A stretch of 64,000 nucleotides of DNA, taken from contig NW_006921541.1 in the NCBI RefSeq assembly GCF_000340215.1, positions 2,267,527 to 2,331,526 of the forward strand, given 5' to 3'. The DNA comes from Pseudocercospora fijiensis CIRAD86. Taxonomy: Eukaryota > Ascomycota > Dothideomycetes > Mycosphaerellales > Mycosphaerellaceae. A program made the position numbers and the translations under genes. Position 1 is the stretch's first letter. The number at the start of each line of letters is the position of its first letter. The notes under the pieces are model-generated. The model saw only the letters and a list, made by a program, of their open reading frames with translations, did no database searches and was not told where the DNA came from. Below are positions 12,103 through 24,600 of the stretch, one piece after another.

Positions 12103-13430
12103 GAAGGATTAAACCTCCTTTAGCGTTAATAGGCGAGGCTACTCGGTAATAGCGTTTACCCTATACTAATCTATCGATACGCCTTCGGTATTAACGATAA
12201 ACCCGAGGAATTCGACTTCTTTCTTCTAGAAGGAACATTTCTTTCTATTCGTATATAAGGCGAACTTCCGGAGCCGCGTAAGGATAGCGTATACGTCTCG
12301 TACGTAGTCCTCTCGCGTTTTGCTATAGATAAGAATATCGTTAAGGTAGACGATATAGCAAATATTAACTAGGCTAGCTAACGCCCTATTAATATATCCT
12401 TAAAACGTAGTAGGAGCATTAGTAAGCCTAAAAGGTATTACCTTGTACTCGAAGTGCCTATACCGCGTATAGAACGTAGTCTTCTACTCGTCGCCTCGCT
12501 TAATATAGATACGATAATACGTATCCTATAGGTCTAAGGACGTATACTATTCGGCGTCCTTAAGCCTATTAAGCATTTCGCTAATAAGGGGTAGGGGGTA
12601 ACGATTTTTAATAGTAATCTCGTTTAGCCCCCTATAATCGACGTAGAGTCTTAGACTGCTATCCTTCTTTAGTACGAATAGGATTAGCGTACTTGCCTCG
12701 CTTATACTAAGCTAAATCTAATTATTCTCTAAGGCTAAGCTTAGGTAATTACGAAGGTCGCTAAGCTCTCTTCCTAAAGAATAGTAGAGAGGTTTATATA
12801 GCGGCTTCGTTCCGAGGATTAGGTTAATTGTATACTCTACGTCTTCGGGGAGCTTACGTCTCGCTTCGAGCGTTATTATAAAGACGTCTTTAAAGTCTTT
12901 AAATTCTTCTAGTAAGGAGGAACCCTTAGCGATGTCGCGGAGCTAGCGAACGCTAATCGTATATATGTATAGGGCGTTACGCATATCCTTCTAGAATTCC
13001 TATAGTTCCCGTATGTATATCGAACGCGCTATAGCTTCGTTCCTATAGGTCTAGGTATCTGTCGAGCTATCGACGATTACCTTTTAATCGCGCCTCTAAG
13101 GCCTACTAAGAATAATATTAGGGAGGGGTATCTTAAAAGCGTAGAACACTCCGGTAGTAATGCGTTCTTAGCCTATAGAGTCGGCGATCCGTAAGCGTAA
13201 ATAATACGCTCTGTAGTAGTATCCTCGGTCGCCCTAGAAACTATCGGCACTAGGTAGTACGGCATTAACAATCCGCTAAGGCTAGTATTATAGAACGAAT
13301 TCTTAAGATACTATATTAATATTAGTAGCATTATCTAATAAGCATTCGACGGACACTTCCCCTTCTTACGTAACGATTACTCCGCGTACGCGTCCCGTAG
13401 GTACTACTACTACTAAGCTACTTAGTTAAG
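12103..13430 (-). pseudogene. Chromovirus B pol, 5' part: protease/reverse transcriptase
   Basis: Minus-strand frames read a Ty3-type reverse transcriptase, including FEYKVIPFRLTNAPTTF (about 12460-12400) and a catalytic box at 12337-12348 that reads YLND instead of YLDD. The first Asp has become Asn by a TpG-to-TpA change. The gene continues at 4957 beyond the chromovirus A insertion. Many stops, non-functional. Confidence 0.82.
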
Positions 13431-14790
13431 ATTCCGCACCTATCCCTAGCTCTTAGGAGGTGCCTTATCTTTTCCCTTAGCCTTCGAGTCGTTCTTCTTC
13501 TCTTTAGCGTTAGCGGCTACCTTACGTACCGTAGGGTTATCGTCTTTCTAGAGATAGCGGTTCGGGTACGCGTTCTTATAATAGCCTTTCTAGCGATAGC
13601 TATAATATTCGACCTTGCTAATATTATACCCGCCTTACGAGTTATCGCCTTTCGTATACTTCCCGCCTACGCTACGGTCGCGATTTAACTACTACTTACG
13701 GGCCTAACTATTAGATCGACGCTTCTTGCCTTTACTACCTCTAGTTTTATCGTAGTTACGATCCTTACGTTTGCTAGACGGCTTATTAGGGGTCTCGATG
13801 CGCGTCGCAAGCTCTACGAGTTCGTAACGCGTCGTTAGTACCGTATAGTATTTAATAATCGCGCTACGAATCGCTAGCTAGAGTTTAACGAGGAGATAGC
13901 GGATCCTATACTCCTCGCTATAGTCGCTAAGTTAATCTTCGAGTACTACGAGCTTAAGGGTAAAGCTTTAGACTAACTGTCCCTTACGCTAACGGGCCGC
14001 CTTATACTCGAGGATTACGTCTAGTATACGGTTTATAGGGTCCCCGATATAGTCCCGATAGAAGGTTTTAAAGTCCTAGTAGGTATAATTCTATAGGTCC
14101 TTAAGGCTGTTTTTATTATACTATCGCTCCTACGTATCGCCACGAGGTATATAATACTATAAAGCACCTTGCTTTCGTCCGTATAATAGGTAGCTCCAGA
14201 TAGTATAAAGGTAATAGAAAGTTCTCTAAGGAATCGCCTCGACTCCTTAATTGTATCGCCTTTAAAGGGCTTAGGTTCTTTTAGGCGAGGCTTAATAGCC
14301 GTAAGACTAGCGACTACGTAGCTTATACTAGATATAGTAGCTACGCTTAGCGCACTTCCGGAAAGAGGTAGTCGATACGAGATAGATTTAGCTCTCTAAG
14401 ATTTAGGCCTCTAAATCGACTCGTTAGCTAATTCTTCCTCGTCCTCGTCCTTATCTAGGGATAGAGTCCTCGAAGGACCCTCGCCGGTAGTACCGCTACT
14501 CGGAGCTAGCGTATTGCCTACGTCCCTAAGGGTACGAAGGCGCGCATTCTCTCGCTTAGCTTCTTAAGCCTATACTTCTAGCCTAAGCACTTCTTGCTTA
14601 GCTAGAAATCGTTCGAGCCGTAGGCGGGTCGCTTCTCGGCGCGCCTAATATTCGGCTTTGTCTTATTATATCGCCGCGTTGTTTTCTAATGCTATCGGCG
14701 CTCCTAGGGCATTATTCTATGCATTTCCCGTACTCGGCGCATTCGGATCGCTTACGTTTATCTTTCGGGGTTCTGTAGGCCGCTACGAAG
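13431..14790 (-). pseudogene. Chromovirus B gag pseudogene
   Basis: Located directly after the 5' LTR on the minus strand. A nucleocapsid zinc knuckle is recognisable at 13563-13610 by its CX2CX4HX4C spacing, but all four metal ligands now read Tyr and the spacer has a TAG. Upstream is a helical, Arg/Glu-rich region (about 14650-13900) typical of fungal gag. Start codon not identified. Confidence 0.65.
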
Positions 14791-14807
14791 GGTAGACGGT
14801 TTAGAAC

Positions 14808-15116
14808 TATAAGAAAATAGGTATATAGTAACGTGTAGAACACCCTCTGCTAATCGCCGTAGTAGAGGGTAGAACTAGACCGTACCTTTTTTAGAATAGG
14901 GCAGAGTGTTTACTATTAACTAGGCTACGTACGGATAGTATATATACCGAGCTAGTAACCGAGTATATCCGTACGAGCGACCGAGCTTTTCCGCGTATAC
15001 GCTAAGTAGGCTTTACGCTAGCGAGACAGTACCGTAGTATACGTAATAATATTACATAATTGTTACATAGGCTTACTAAGGCATAATAGGAGACTTCACT
15101 TGCTTAGGTTCTTATA
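14808..15116 (-). repeat. 5' LTR of chromovirus B
   Basis: 309 bp, the partner of 833-1141. Followed by GGTAC (15117-15121). Confidence 0.9.
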
Positions 15117-15121
15117 GGTAC

Positions 15122-16259
15122 TCTAGTATAAGGTTAAATAGCTAAGTAAGACGATTGCCTTACTTATAAAGACGTAGTATACTTTAAATGCCGGCTATAA
15201 AGCTAACTTGTCGGCAATAGCGAGTGTTGTTAATCGCTAGCGGAAGCTAAAGAGCCCTCTGGCTTTAGGCTCTTAAAGAAGATATATAGATTAGGCTAGT
15301 TATACTATATTAAGTTATATGCCTTATATAAGGCAATAGGACTACAATATAAGTAGGCGTATATTAAATAGTGTTTATCCTTCTTATTAAGAGGCTAGTA
15401 TTTGAAGCCCTAAGCGGTCCTTACGTACTTATAGAGATAGCAACGCTAGCGCTTAAGAACAGGCTTCTAGGAGTATATAGCGTTGCCTCTACGAGCGAGG
15501 CGGCGAGCTTCTTTAGTAGCAGGAAGGCTATCGCCCTTTCTAATCTAATAGCGCTTCTATCGAGCTCTGCTAGCATTATAGGTATAATCTGCGACAAACT
15601 AGCCTTATTGCCTAGGCGGCGGAGGCGTTAGCGTACGATTAGCCTTTGCTATCGCCTCTATAGCAAGGCGAGTATTTTTCTTACTTTATGCCTTCTATAC
15701 TATTTGCTACGCTAGTTTAACTCTAAACTTGCGTTAGTTATTAAAGTCCTTATCCTTCTTATCGCTACAAAGAAGTATATATACGTTAATAATAGCGGTA
15801 TTAAGTAGGAAGTAGAATAATAGATACTAACCCTTCCTTAACTTATACTAAGAGGAATAATAGAACCGGAGCTAATTATAGATATCTACGCTACTTATAT
15901 AATTATTATAGCGAGCTGCGATGCTTAGTAATAACTTCGGTTCTCGTTCTTCTTTCTAGTAAGGTCGTACGTAGTTATCGATAAAGGCGTTATTACTAGC
16001 TCGTAGGCGTACTCGGAGGCGTGTTTCTCGGCTTCGTAGATCGATAGTATTTGTAAGGAACTAAACGAGATTTCTGTCCTACTAGATAACCGCTGCTATA
16101 CTATAAATTACCTTATATAGCAGTATATCGAATAGGAAACGAGTCGTCTTACGGTTTAGTAGTAGAAAGGTCGATTTCTTCCGCCCTCCCTTTTTTAGAA
16201 GCTAATCTAGTTTCTCGAATTTAGCGCCTCTCTAAGGCTACGATAAGGAGCTAGACCTT
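15122..16259 (-). pseudogene. piggyBac-like transposase, C-terminal part
   Basis: Minus-strand continuation of the transposase begun at 39564-41150, separated from it by chromovirus C. Around 15850-15700 the frame reads YLLFYFLLNTAIIN and RKFRVKLA, which fit the conserved late part of the DDE_Tnp_1_7 catalytic domain, where an F-x-x-L-L-(D/N)-x-A-x-x-N helix precedes the C-terminus. A Cys/Lys/Tyr-rich tail (RCYLYKYVRTA, about 15450) resembles the Cys-rich C-terminus of piggyBac proteins with some Cys turned to Tyr. From 15122 to about 15370 there is only RIP-altered non-coding sequence. I could not identify terminal inverted repeats or a TTAA duplication. Confidence 0.65.
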
Positions 16260-16264
16260 ACTAT

Positions 16265-16435
16265 TGTTAGGATACGCTCTATAGAGCGGAGACGGACACG
16301 ATTCTAGTATGCAAAGATAATTTATTGTTAGTTAGTTGCTAGCCTAGGAAACTATATATATTAATCGTCCTAATCTGCGGTAGGATCGATAGTATCCGGA
16401 GTAGGATCGGCCGCACTACTATCTAAACCGTAACA
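16265..16435 (-). repeat. 3' LTR of chromovirus C
   Basis: 171 bp, partner of 39388-39558; keeps both TG and CA termini. Preceded by the ACTAT target copy. Confidence 0.92.
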
Positions 16436-19400
16436 ACCTCCCCCCTAAAAGGAAAGACTTATACGCCCTCGTATATAATGCGCCGCCTAATGCTTCTTAG
16501 TACTGTATCTACTAATACTAATGCTTATACTATTTGCACTATATCCTATTAATCGTATACTAATGCTTATACTAATAGGTAACTTCTATACTATATCCTA
16601 TTAGTCGTATACTAATACTTATGCTAATAGATGCTTTCTACTACGCTTAGGGGTAGATAGCGACCCGTCGTCGGCCTAGGCGTTAAGGGTATCGCGCTTG
16701 CGCTTACGCTTCGACTCTAGGGTCTCTATAGAGGGCTCTAGCCGAGTAACGGTCGGTACAATAGTAGCCTTCTTACGGAGGACGTGCAGATCTATCTCCT
16801 TAGCGATACTATTATATAGGCCTATAACCTTAGCTATATGCGCCGCCGTCTCGTAGGTAGTGTCTAGCGCCGCGTTAGGCATTATCTTCTCCGTAAGCTT
16901 ACTAAAATCGATTAAGCCGTCGCTATAGCGGGCGTCTAGGTCTAAAGTGTATTTGCTTAGGTATCGATCGGTTACCTCCTATAGGCCGTTAATCTCCTCT
17001 TCGGTAGTATTACTAATGCTACTACCGAGAATTGCTAGCGAATCGGCTAGAACTAAGGCGACGGTAGGTAGGTTACTAGCAGTATCGCGGAGAAAATCGT
17101 CCGCGAGGAGCGCTATGTTTTGCTTACCGGTCTAAAGCGCGACCTATGCTACTATACGGTTCTAAGCGGCTGTTACTAGTATTATATCTCTACTGTCCTT
17201 TATCTGCGCTATAAGGTAGTCGTAATGCTTAGCCTGTCGATATACGAGAAGTGCGTTCTAGTTAAGAGAGCGGTTAGTAAGCATCGTCTAATTAACTACT
17301 AGTTATAGGCGGCCTCTAGCGCCGCTTAGAGCGTAGGGAGGCAGGGTCGGAAGTAGCGGCAATTTAAGGTCTACCTACTCGATCGCGCTAGCAAATATAG
17401 CGGTATTTTCGGTATTATTACTCTCCTTACGCGACGGCGGCGGTAGTAGCGGCATACTATAGTTACTGTCTACGCGTAGTCGTATACGACTTAGCTTATC
17501 GGCCTCTAGCTATTTATTAACGCAGCCGCCTCGCGACCCGTTATTTTAGCTCCGCGATAGAGGTAGAGCGGCCTAAAGCAGAATCTTGCCGAAAGTAACG
17601 GCGTTCGTAGTATTACCCTTATCTAGCTTATAGTTATCGTTAGGAATAAGGTAGGAAGATACCGGGTCCTACGTCTCGTCGACGTTATACTAACGAGCGC
17701 TCTCGTTACGATCCGCGAGCGAATTAACTATATTATCTCTCGTAGCTACCGGTACGAAGGCGTTAGGTACCGGTTGCTTATTTATCTTCTTCTTAGGCTA
17801 GTTCTTTAAGATTCCTAAGGGCACTCTAAAGCTAGCGGGTAGGTTCGCTATAATCTTATCTATATAGGCCTTAAATAGGTTACTTATATAGTCCTTATCT
17901 CTAAAGGATAGCTATACGATCGCGTCCTAATCGACGGCGATCTTCTTATCGAGAGTAAGTATAGGGATCTTCTTAAGTTTAGCCTCGACGTAGCTTATAT
18001 ACTCGCGATATCCTACTAGAACCTAAGGATATCCGTACGATTTGTATATTACCGTATCGTCGTATATCTTATTAGGGTCGACTAGGTCGGCGGTATAGCC
18101 CTCTTTCTATAGGGAATAGACGCCGTATACGTAGACATAGCGCTAATAGTAATCCTTAACGTCCTAAGTAACCGCCGGTTCGCCTAACTAGCGACGCTAC
18201 GGCAATAGGAGACCTTAAGCGTTAAACGTCGTTAACTAGTGTCGCTATAGCTATTCGGCGCTAATAAGACTAGCGACCTTTATACACATTAGTATATAGA
18301 CGTATCGGTCGCTAATTTGCGCGTTTTCTAGAGGGAAGCGAAGTATAGAGAGTCGACCTATAATAGGGTCGAATAGGAATTAGTAGACTAGAGCGTTAGT
18401 AAGATCGGCCTTACTACCCTTTTCTTAGGCAATTCTTATACTAACCTCGCGGTCGACGCCTCGGGTACGATAGATAATATCTAAACCGTCGATAGTATAG
18501 ATATATAGGGCAGGGCGTCTATTGCCTATAATAGCGACAATATAGTCGAATAGAAGTGTCTCTTCGACCTAGTTATAGGCTATAATAAGCGGGAGCGCTA
18601 GTAGATGCTATACATTTCGCATAAATTAACGGATAGCGAGACCGATCGCGCAATATCGTAGAGGCGGTAGTTACGCGAAGAAGCGGTAGTCGGTTAGAGG
18701 CTAATCGTCGACGGCGTCTAGTCCGTAGCGCAAGTACGCGGACTAAAACGTTACTAATCGCAGGAAAATTCCTCTAAATTTCGTATCTAACGTTAGAAAA
18801 TCGAGTAGACGGCCGTCGGTATTAAGGGCTCTACGCGTATATAACCGAATAAGGGTGCGTTCCGCTATAGGATCGGTATAATTAGGAAGATCGTACTCGT
18901 TATCCGGATAGTTACACTTCTCGATTAACTCTAGCGTACGGAAAATAGAGTAGTCGAGTTCTAGGCCGCTATCTAGAATGCGGAAGGTCGTAACTAGCTT
19001 ATTGTATTCGCGTTCCTAAAGGGTAGCGTCTACGTCGTATACTAGTTACGCGGTATAGTAATACAGTTCGGTAGGGATCTATATCGGGTTGTCGTAATAT
19101 AATAACTTTAGATAGAGCAGGTAGAGCTTTAAGCGCGCCTAAATATATTCTACCTACTAATCGTAAGGCTTATTTAGGCGAAACAGCTCTAGTAAGGCAC
19201 CGTTTACGTCCCGTTTAAATAAAGCTTAAAAGATGTATTACGCTCTATCGTAGTAATAGTTACTATAAAACTCCTTATTGCCCTTAATGCCTATAAACCG
19301 GATTCTAGCTACTAAGGAGTCGCACTCCTCCGCTTCTTTTAGCTAGCGGATGCAAGCGGCCTCTAGCGTTTCCGACTATCCGACGAAGCCGCGCGTTCTT

Positions 19401-21690
19401 AACTCGTCGATAGTGCGCTAGTGCTAAGTAAATTCGGCGTCGCGCTAGAATTAGTATAATTAAGGCCGACGACCGGGCGAAGGTAGGGCGAAATAAATAA
19501 TTCGCTTAGCAATTATATCGTTAGTTAGTAGTCTCGATCGTAATAGTTAGAGCACTAGCGGTAGCGCCTCTAGGGACGCGAGTCGTAGGCGAGAACGCGT
19601 AGACGCCGGCTAAGCGCGTAATCGAGATGTCGGTAGGGCCTACGAGTACGAGAATAGCGCTTAAGATCGTAGCTACGGTATAGGTAATAACAATTTCGGT
19701 AGTGCGGCTAGGAACTATAGAGATAGCGGCGGTAAAGTCGATTATTGTTACGCTAAAGTCGATTATCCTAGCAACTTCGGCGGCAGCTACGGAGACCGCG
19801 GAGGTAAAGTTAATTGTCCTAACGATAATAAGATCGCCGGTAATACTCGTAACGTCGACGTACGCTCTACCTATAGTCCGTTATCTATCGAATGTTCTAG
19901 GCCTACTAACCGAGCGCGTGCTTCCTTAAGAGCCTCGTTAAGCGTTTTATATACGCTTTCGTGTCTATCCCTTAGAGCTTCTAGTACGTCTAGCCCTATA
20001 TTAGCGGTAGGGTTGTACTAATCGCAACGTAAATAATAGGCATCGCCCTCGGCATAGTCTCGTAGGTACGCGTAGTTAGGTCGATAGCGCTAGACGTACT
20101 CTCCCTCGATCGTATCCGTAGTATTAGCGCTCTTAGGTACGAAGTCCTACGTATCGAGGCATAGGTTCTACGACTAAGCTAGGTTATCGCGCTAGATAGC
20201 GTCGATCTTTTAAAAGATCTAATAGCCGCGAAGTAGCGGAGGGTCCTACTAAGCGCCGTCGAATAGATAGGCCGCTAACGTCGCACTCTAATTGCGCCTA
20301 GTCGTAAGCGATTCGATAGCGCTTCTCTAACTCGCTTTCGCAAAGGAGTAAGTCGGGTTAGCTACTACGATAACTGCTAGCGCGTAGGCGCGCAAGTAGG
20401 TAAAACTCGCATCGCGTAGTAGCTTAAGGGCTAAATTAGGGAGGATTAGTCTCGCGTTAGCGAACTAGCGACGCTAGGCTATATTAAATTGTCTAATCGT
20501 TAGGCTAGTATTATTTAATCCGGGCTCGTTAGGATAGGCTACGAAGTAGTCCTTTATTTCTATCCGGTCCGCTTTATTCTTACCTTAATTGTCCTCTAAG
20601 TTAGTACTATCCCGCTACGCTTTATTCTCCTCCTAATTACTACCCGGCTCGCCCTTATTAGCGTCGTTTCCGCTGCCCTTTTCTCTAGCATTTTCCCGAT
20701 CGCCGCTCCGCTCGTTACTATCGGCCCTATTCTCCCTAGCATCCTAACTAATATCTTCCTAACCGGCGTCGAGTTCGCTATCCTTAGGGTCTTCTATAAT
20801 CTCTAGGATATAGCTGGTAATAAATAGGCTATCGCTAGGGGCGACGCGGCGCTTAGCCTCGCGGTCGGCGAGCATCTAGCTATAGTATTCTGCGCCTCTA
20901 TTAGTAATATAATAGTATGCGCTATTATAGAGAAAGACGTAGCTGTCTATAATAAGTGCCTCGGTAGCTAGGAAAACGGAGTAGGTCGGCTAAGCAAAGG
21001 CCTTAGCTACCGCCGAGTAGAGAGTAACGAGCTATAGGTCGCCTAATAAGAGATAGGCTAAGATCTGCCTACGGGCTTCGGCGGTTTCCTAGGATATTTC
21101 CTTCTTCTAGCGTAAGTAATAGGGAGGATCTCGGCCTACTTCGTAGCAACGATAGCCTTCCCCTCCGGTCTCGGTAATTACAAACAATCCGTTTCCTATA
21201 TCCTTTAAAAGGCCGTCGGTATATATTAGGCTTATTCTAACGCTAATCGTCTAAGTCGGTAGGCCGGCAATTTTCGTAATATATGCTTTAATATCGTCTA
21301 CCGTAAACTGTGCGTCTTCTCTAAAGGAAACGCCTACTACGAGAACTTGCTTTTCTTATACTTGCTATAACGGTTCTCCTAGAACTAGCTCTATAGTAGG
21401 CGCCTCTAATGTCGCGCTCGCCGAGCGAAACCGAATGTCGACGTTCTACTATAAAAAGGCAAGGAATATATTCTAATCGAGAATCCGGGTTAGGATATTA
21501 AAATTAATACTAATAGTATAGATAGAATAGCGACTATCGGCAACTCGGGCCGGTTGCCGTCTACGATAATAGTTAGGGTCTAAGATAGCGCGGTAGGAAT
21601 AGGTTGTCTACCGGTATAAGCGCGTTACGACTCCGTAGGAGCCGTATTACCGCGCTAGCGCTCGGACCGACGCGGCTACGTTTCGTCTAA
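16436..21690 (-). pseudogene. Long unrecognised coding region after chromovirus C integrase
   Basis: About 5.2 kb on the minus strand that reads as protein when TAG/TAA stops are allowed for. Readable pieces include VDDIKAYITKIAGLP (about 21300), SLIYTDGLLKDIGNGLF (about 21220), YIYTIDGLDIIYRTRGVDR (about 18500), SDRYVYILMCIKVASLI (about 18300), VGYREYISYVEAKLKKI (about 17990), NYKLDKGNTTNAV (about 17640) and an intact C-terminal 68-codon frame at 16676-16882 ending in KRKRKR. The long low-stop frames suggest one or two proteins of well over 1000 residues. I do not recognise a family. Its place after pol is where some LTR elements carry an extra gene. Alternatives are a captured host gene or an undetected nested element. 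Confidence 0.5.
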
Positions 21691-24600
21691 AAAAGGCTAA
21701 CGATAGCGTATTTTCTTAACTACTCTTCTAATACTTTTCTAAGGGGGTTGCTCGTCTTCGGGGTACGCTTACTCGAACGCTTCGACTAATTCTCGCGTAG
21801 CTTCTAGATTATCGATATCGTACTAAACGTTATAGGCGTCGCTATAGCCGAGCTACTTAACTAGAAACTAGCGGATCGGCTTGCTACGGCGAACGATTAT
21901 ACGTCTATCGAGCACCCTCTCTATCTCGTAAGAATCTCCTTCGTTATAATCGCTAAGTACTTCTTCTATAGCTACCGGTAGTAGTTCGTAATTAGCCTTT
22001 CGTCCGAAGGGGTCTAGCTCCGACGGGGCCTTCTTAAGATACGCGATAGAGATTACTAGATAGATTTTTATAATCGGCGGCAGCTCGAGACGGTATACGA
22101 GCCGACCGATACGCTCGAGCACCTTAAATAGACCTTCGCGACGATAGCCGAACTTCCGTAATTGCCCTAGAACCTTATAGCCCGAATAACCGAGCCTAAC
22201 GGAGAGCTTAAGTATAACTTTGTCGCCTAGACGCAGCATTAATAGCTTGTGCTTAGCGTTATATTGTTCTTTTATCTTTATCGCTCCCTACGCTATCGTA
22301 TCCTAGGCTTCCTTCTAGATCCTACCTCGGGCCGCCGCTAATTCGTTAGGATAATTATCTAAGTACGTAATCGAGTCTAGGTTCGTACGCTTCTCTATTA
22401 CGATTTCGTTAGGCGACTATCCGGTTATAGCGCTACGGGAATTGTTTAACGTAGCCTAGAGAGAAGCGATATACTGCGTCTAATCTTCGCCTAGGTGCTT
22501 AGAGAGCTAGTATCGAAGTGCGGTTTTAACTATCTAATTCGTTCTTTCCGATTACCTATCGGTTTAGGGGTAGTATACTATAGAAGTTAGTAGCTTAGAG
22601 CGCAATCGGTCGAAGACACCCTTTATAAAGCCTAAGAGCTAACGCGGGTCTCGATCGGCGATTATTACTATAGGGAAGCTTATATCTATAAGGCAGAGGT
22701 AGTCGATATACGCTACGCCCTACCGCGCTGCCTCCTAATCCTTACGACCTACGACTATTGCTACTTTTTTAGAGAATTTGTACGTAGATGTAAGGATAGC
22801 ATCTATGCTACTAGGGCTAACTAGTAGCGCCGTTACTAGATCTACCGTAGCGGTATAGAAAACGCCTCTAGTTAGCGGGATAGGTTGCAATTCGCTATAT
22901 AGCGTATAACGCTACGTTTAGATTAAAAGGCACTACTAGCAATAGTTAATATACTTGCGGAGTTTCCTACTTATACCCTAGATATAGAAGGACGCTTAGA
23001 GCTAGTCGTAGTAGCGATAGAAGCCTTAATAGTGCCTGTCGTCGTACGCTTGCGTAAACACGTCCTTAACTATAGACTAAGGGATATATAAACGCTCGCG
23101 ACCTGCCGTAGATTCGCGATAGTAGAGCAGGTCGTCGCGCTCGAAGAACTTAATCTCTAAGGGGTTGCTAAACTCGTCCCTAGCGAACAGATCCTTGCCT
23201 TTGTTATATAGAACTAGGTCTTTCGTAATAGTAGGGATATCTACTCTATCGAGATATAAGCGCTCGAGCGCGTTACGCGCTTGCGCGTAGCGTACTAGGC
23301 GCTATACTATTAACTAGTAGTCGTCGTGCTCGTATGCTAGCGAAAGCTTACGCTTAAATACCGGATCTATTTCTACTAGAATTGTATAGAACGCCCCTAG
23401 ACTAGACGAACCGCCGTGCCTATAGTACGCAAAGGGATCTAAATTCTCCGCCTCCGGATCTTTCTTAGGGGATTCGAGGTCGCCGAGAAGGCGACTAAGA
23501 GCGTCCGGAACTAGGTAGATACAGCCTAGGCGATATACTATACTAATACGAAACTAAGATAGGTATAGGGATGCCCGCACTAGCTTAAGGTTTTGTTTAC
23601 CCGTATTAGTAGTCGTAGTTAGCGAGACCGAGTTAGTAAGGCCTACTACGGCGTAGTAATCCGTAAAGATCGTAGTAGGGTACGCTAAAGCGTGTATTAA
23701 ATAGCCGATTTTTCTTACTATCTAGACAATCCCGGAGTACTCTAGCTTAGTTAGCTAGTACCTCTTCTCCGCGTTACTTAATCCTCGGCTAAGAAATAGA
23801 ATCGGCTAGATACGGTAGCGAGGGAACAGTTGCGCCTTGCCGTATTCGTCGAAGAGCGACTCTAGATCGCCCTTAACGTAGTAGACTACTACGCTATACC
23901 CGAACTCCCTCGAGGAGTCTATATTAGCGTAAAGTCGTCTAGAGTAGTCGAAATAATAGAGAAACTTAGGCGATCTAAACATAGATTAGAGGTAATTAAA
24001 TGCCTTAACTAATTCTAGGCGATGCTCTAGATTTTTCCCTAATAGAGTCGTCGCGACGAGCCGCCGTTTTCTATTGCCTATTAGTAGGGCTCCCTTAAGC
24101 AATCTAGTCTTCTCGGCCTATAAAGGGGCGGCTATCTGCGCGTAATAGGGTATATACTAACGGAGCTAGTTAGTTAAGCTAAGGTAGTATTCTAATTTCT
24201 AGACAGACTCTAGGAACTAGAGCGAGGTAATCGCGGCGATTTTCTTATCGCTCGTCGCGAGACCTAGCCTACTAACGTATTAGCCTAGCAATATCGCCGA
24301 TAGGAAACCGAGAAACGTCTTCTTCGGACTAATGCTAATAGAGACAGCGTCTAGTAGGCAAAAAACCTTCTCTAAATAGCGTAGGTGCTCCTCTAGCGTC
24401 TGCGAGAATACTACGATATTATCGATATATACTCGAGCGAAACCCCGATAGTCGCGTAGGATGCGATCTAGCTTCCGCTAAACGAACTATATACTGTTCG
24501 AGTAGCCTATAATAGCTACGTTAAACTGCTCCTATCTACGGTAGGTATTAATCGCTAGTTTATAGCGATCTTCCTTACGTACTCCCTATTAGTAGAAGAA

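Larger units (their letters stand above)
833..15116 (-). mobile_element. Chromovirus B: Ty3/gypsy LTR retrotransposon, interrupted
   Basis: A complete but dead LTR retrotransposon transcribed on the minus strand. Two 309-bp LTRs begin TATAAG and end CTTATA, consistent with RIP of TG..CA termini, and are flanked by AGTAC (828-832) and GGTAC (15117-15121), a 5-bp target duplication with one difference. Without the chromovirus A insertion and its 5-bp duplication it is 7144 bp. On the minus strand the order is 5' LTR, gag with zinc knuckle, reverse transcriptase, (insertion), RNase H, integrase, chromodomain, a non-pol stretch, 3' LTR. The order RT-RNase H-integrase-chromodomain defines a chromovirus. 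All frames carry many TAG/TAA stops. Confidence 0.9.
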
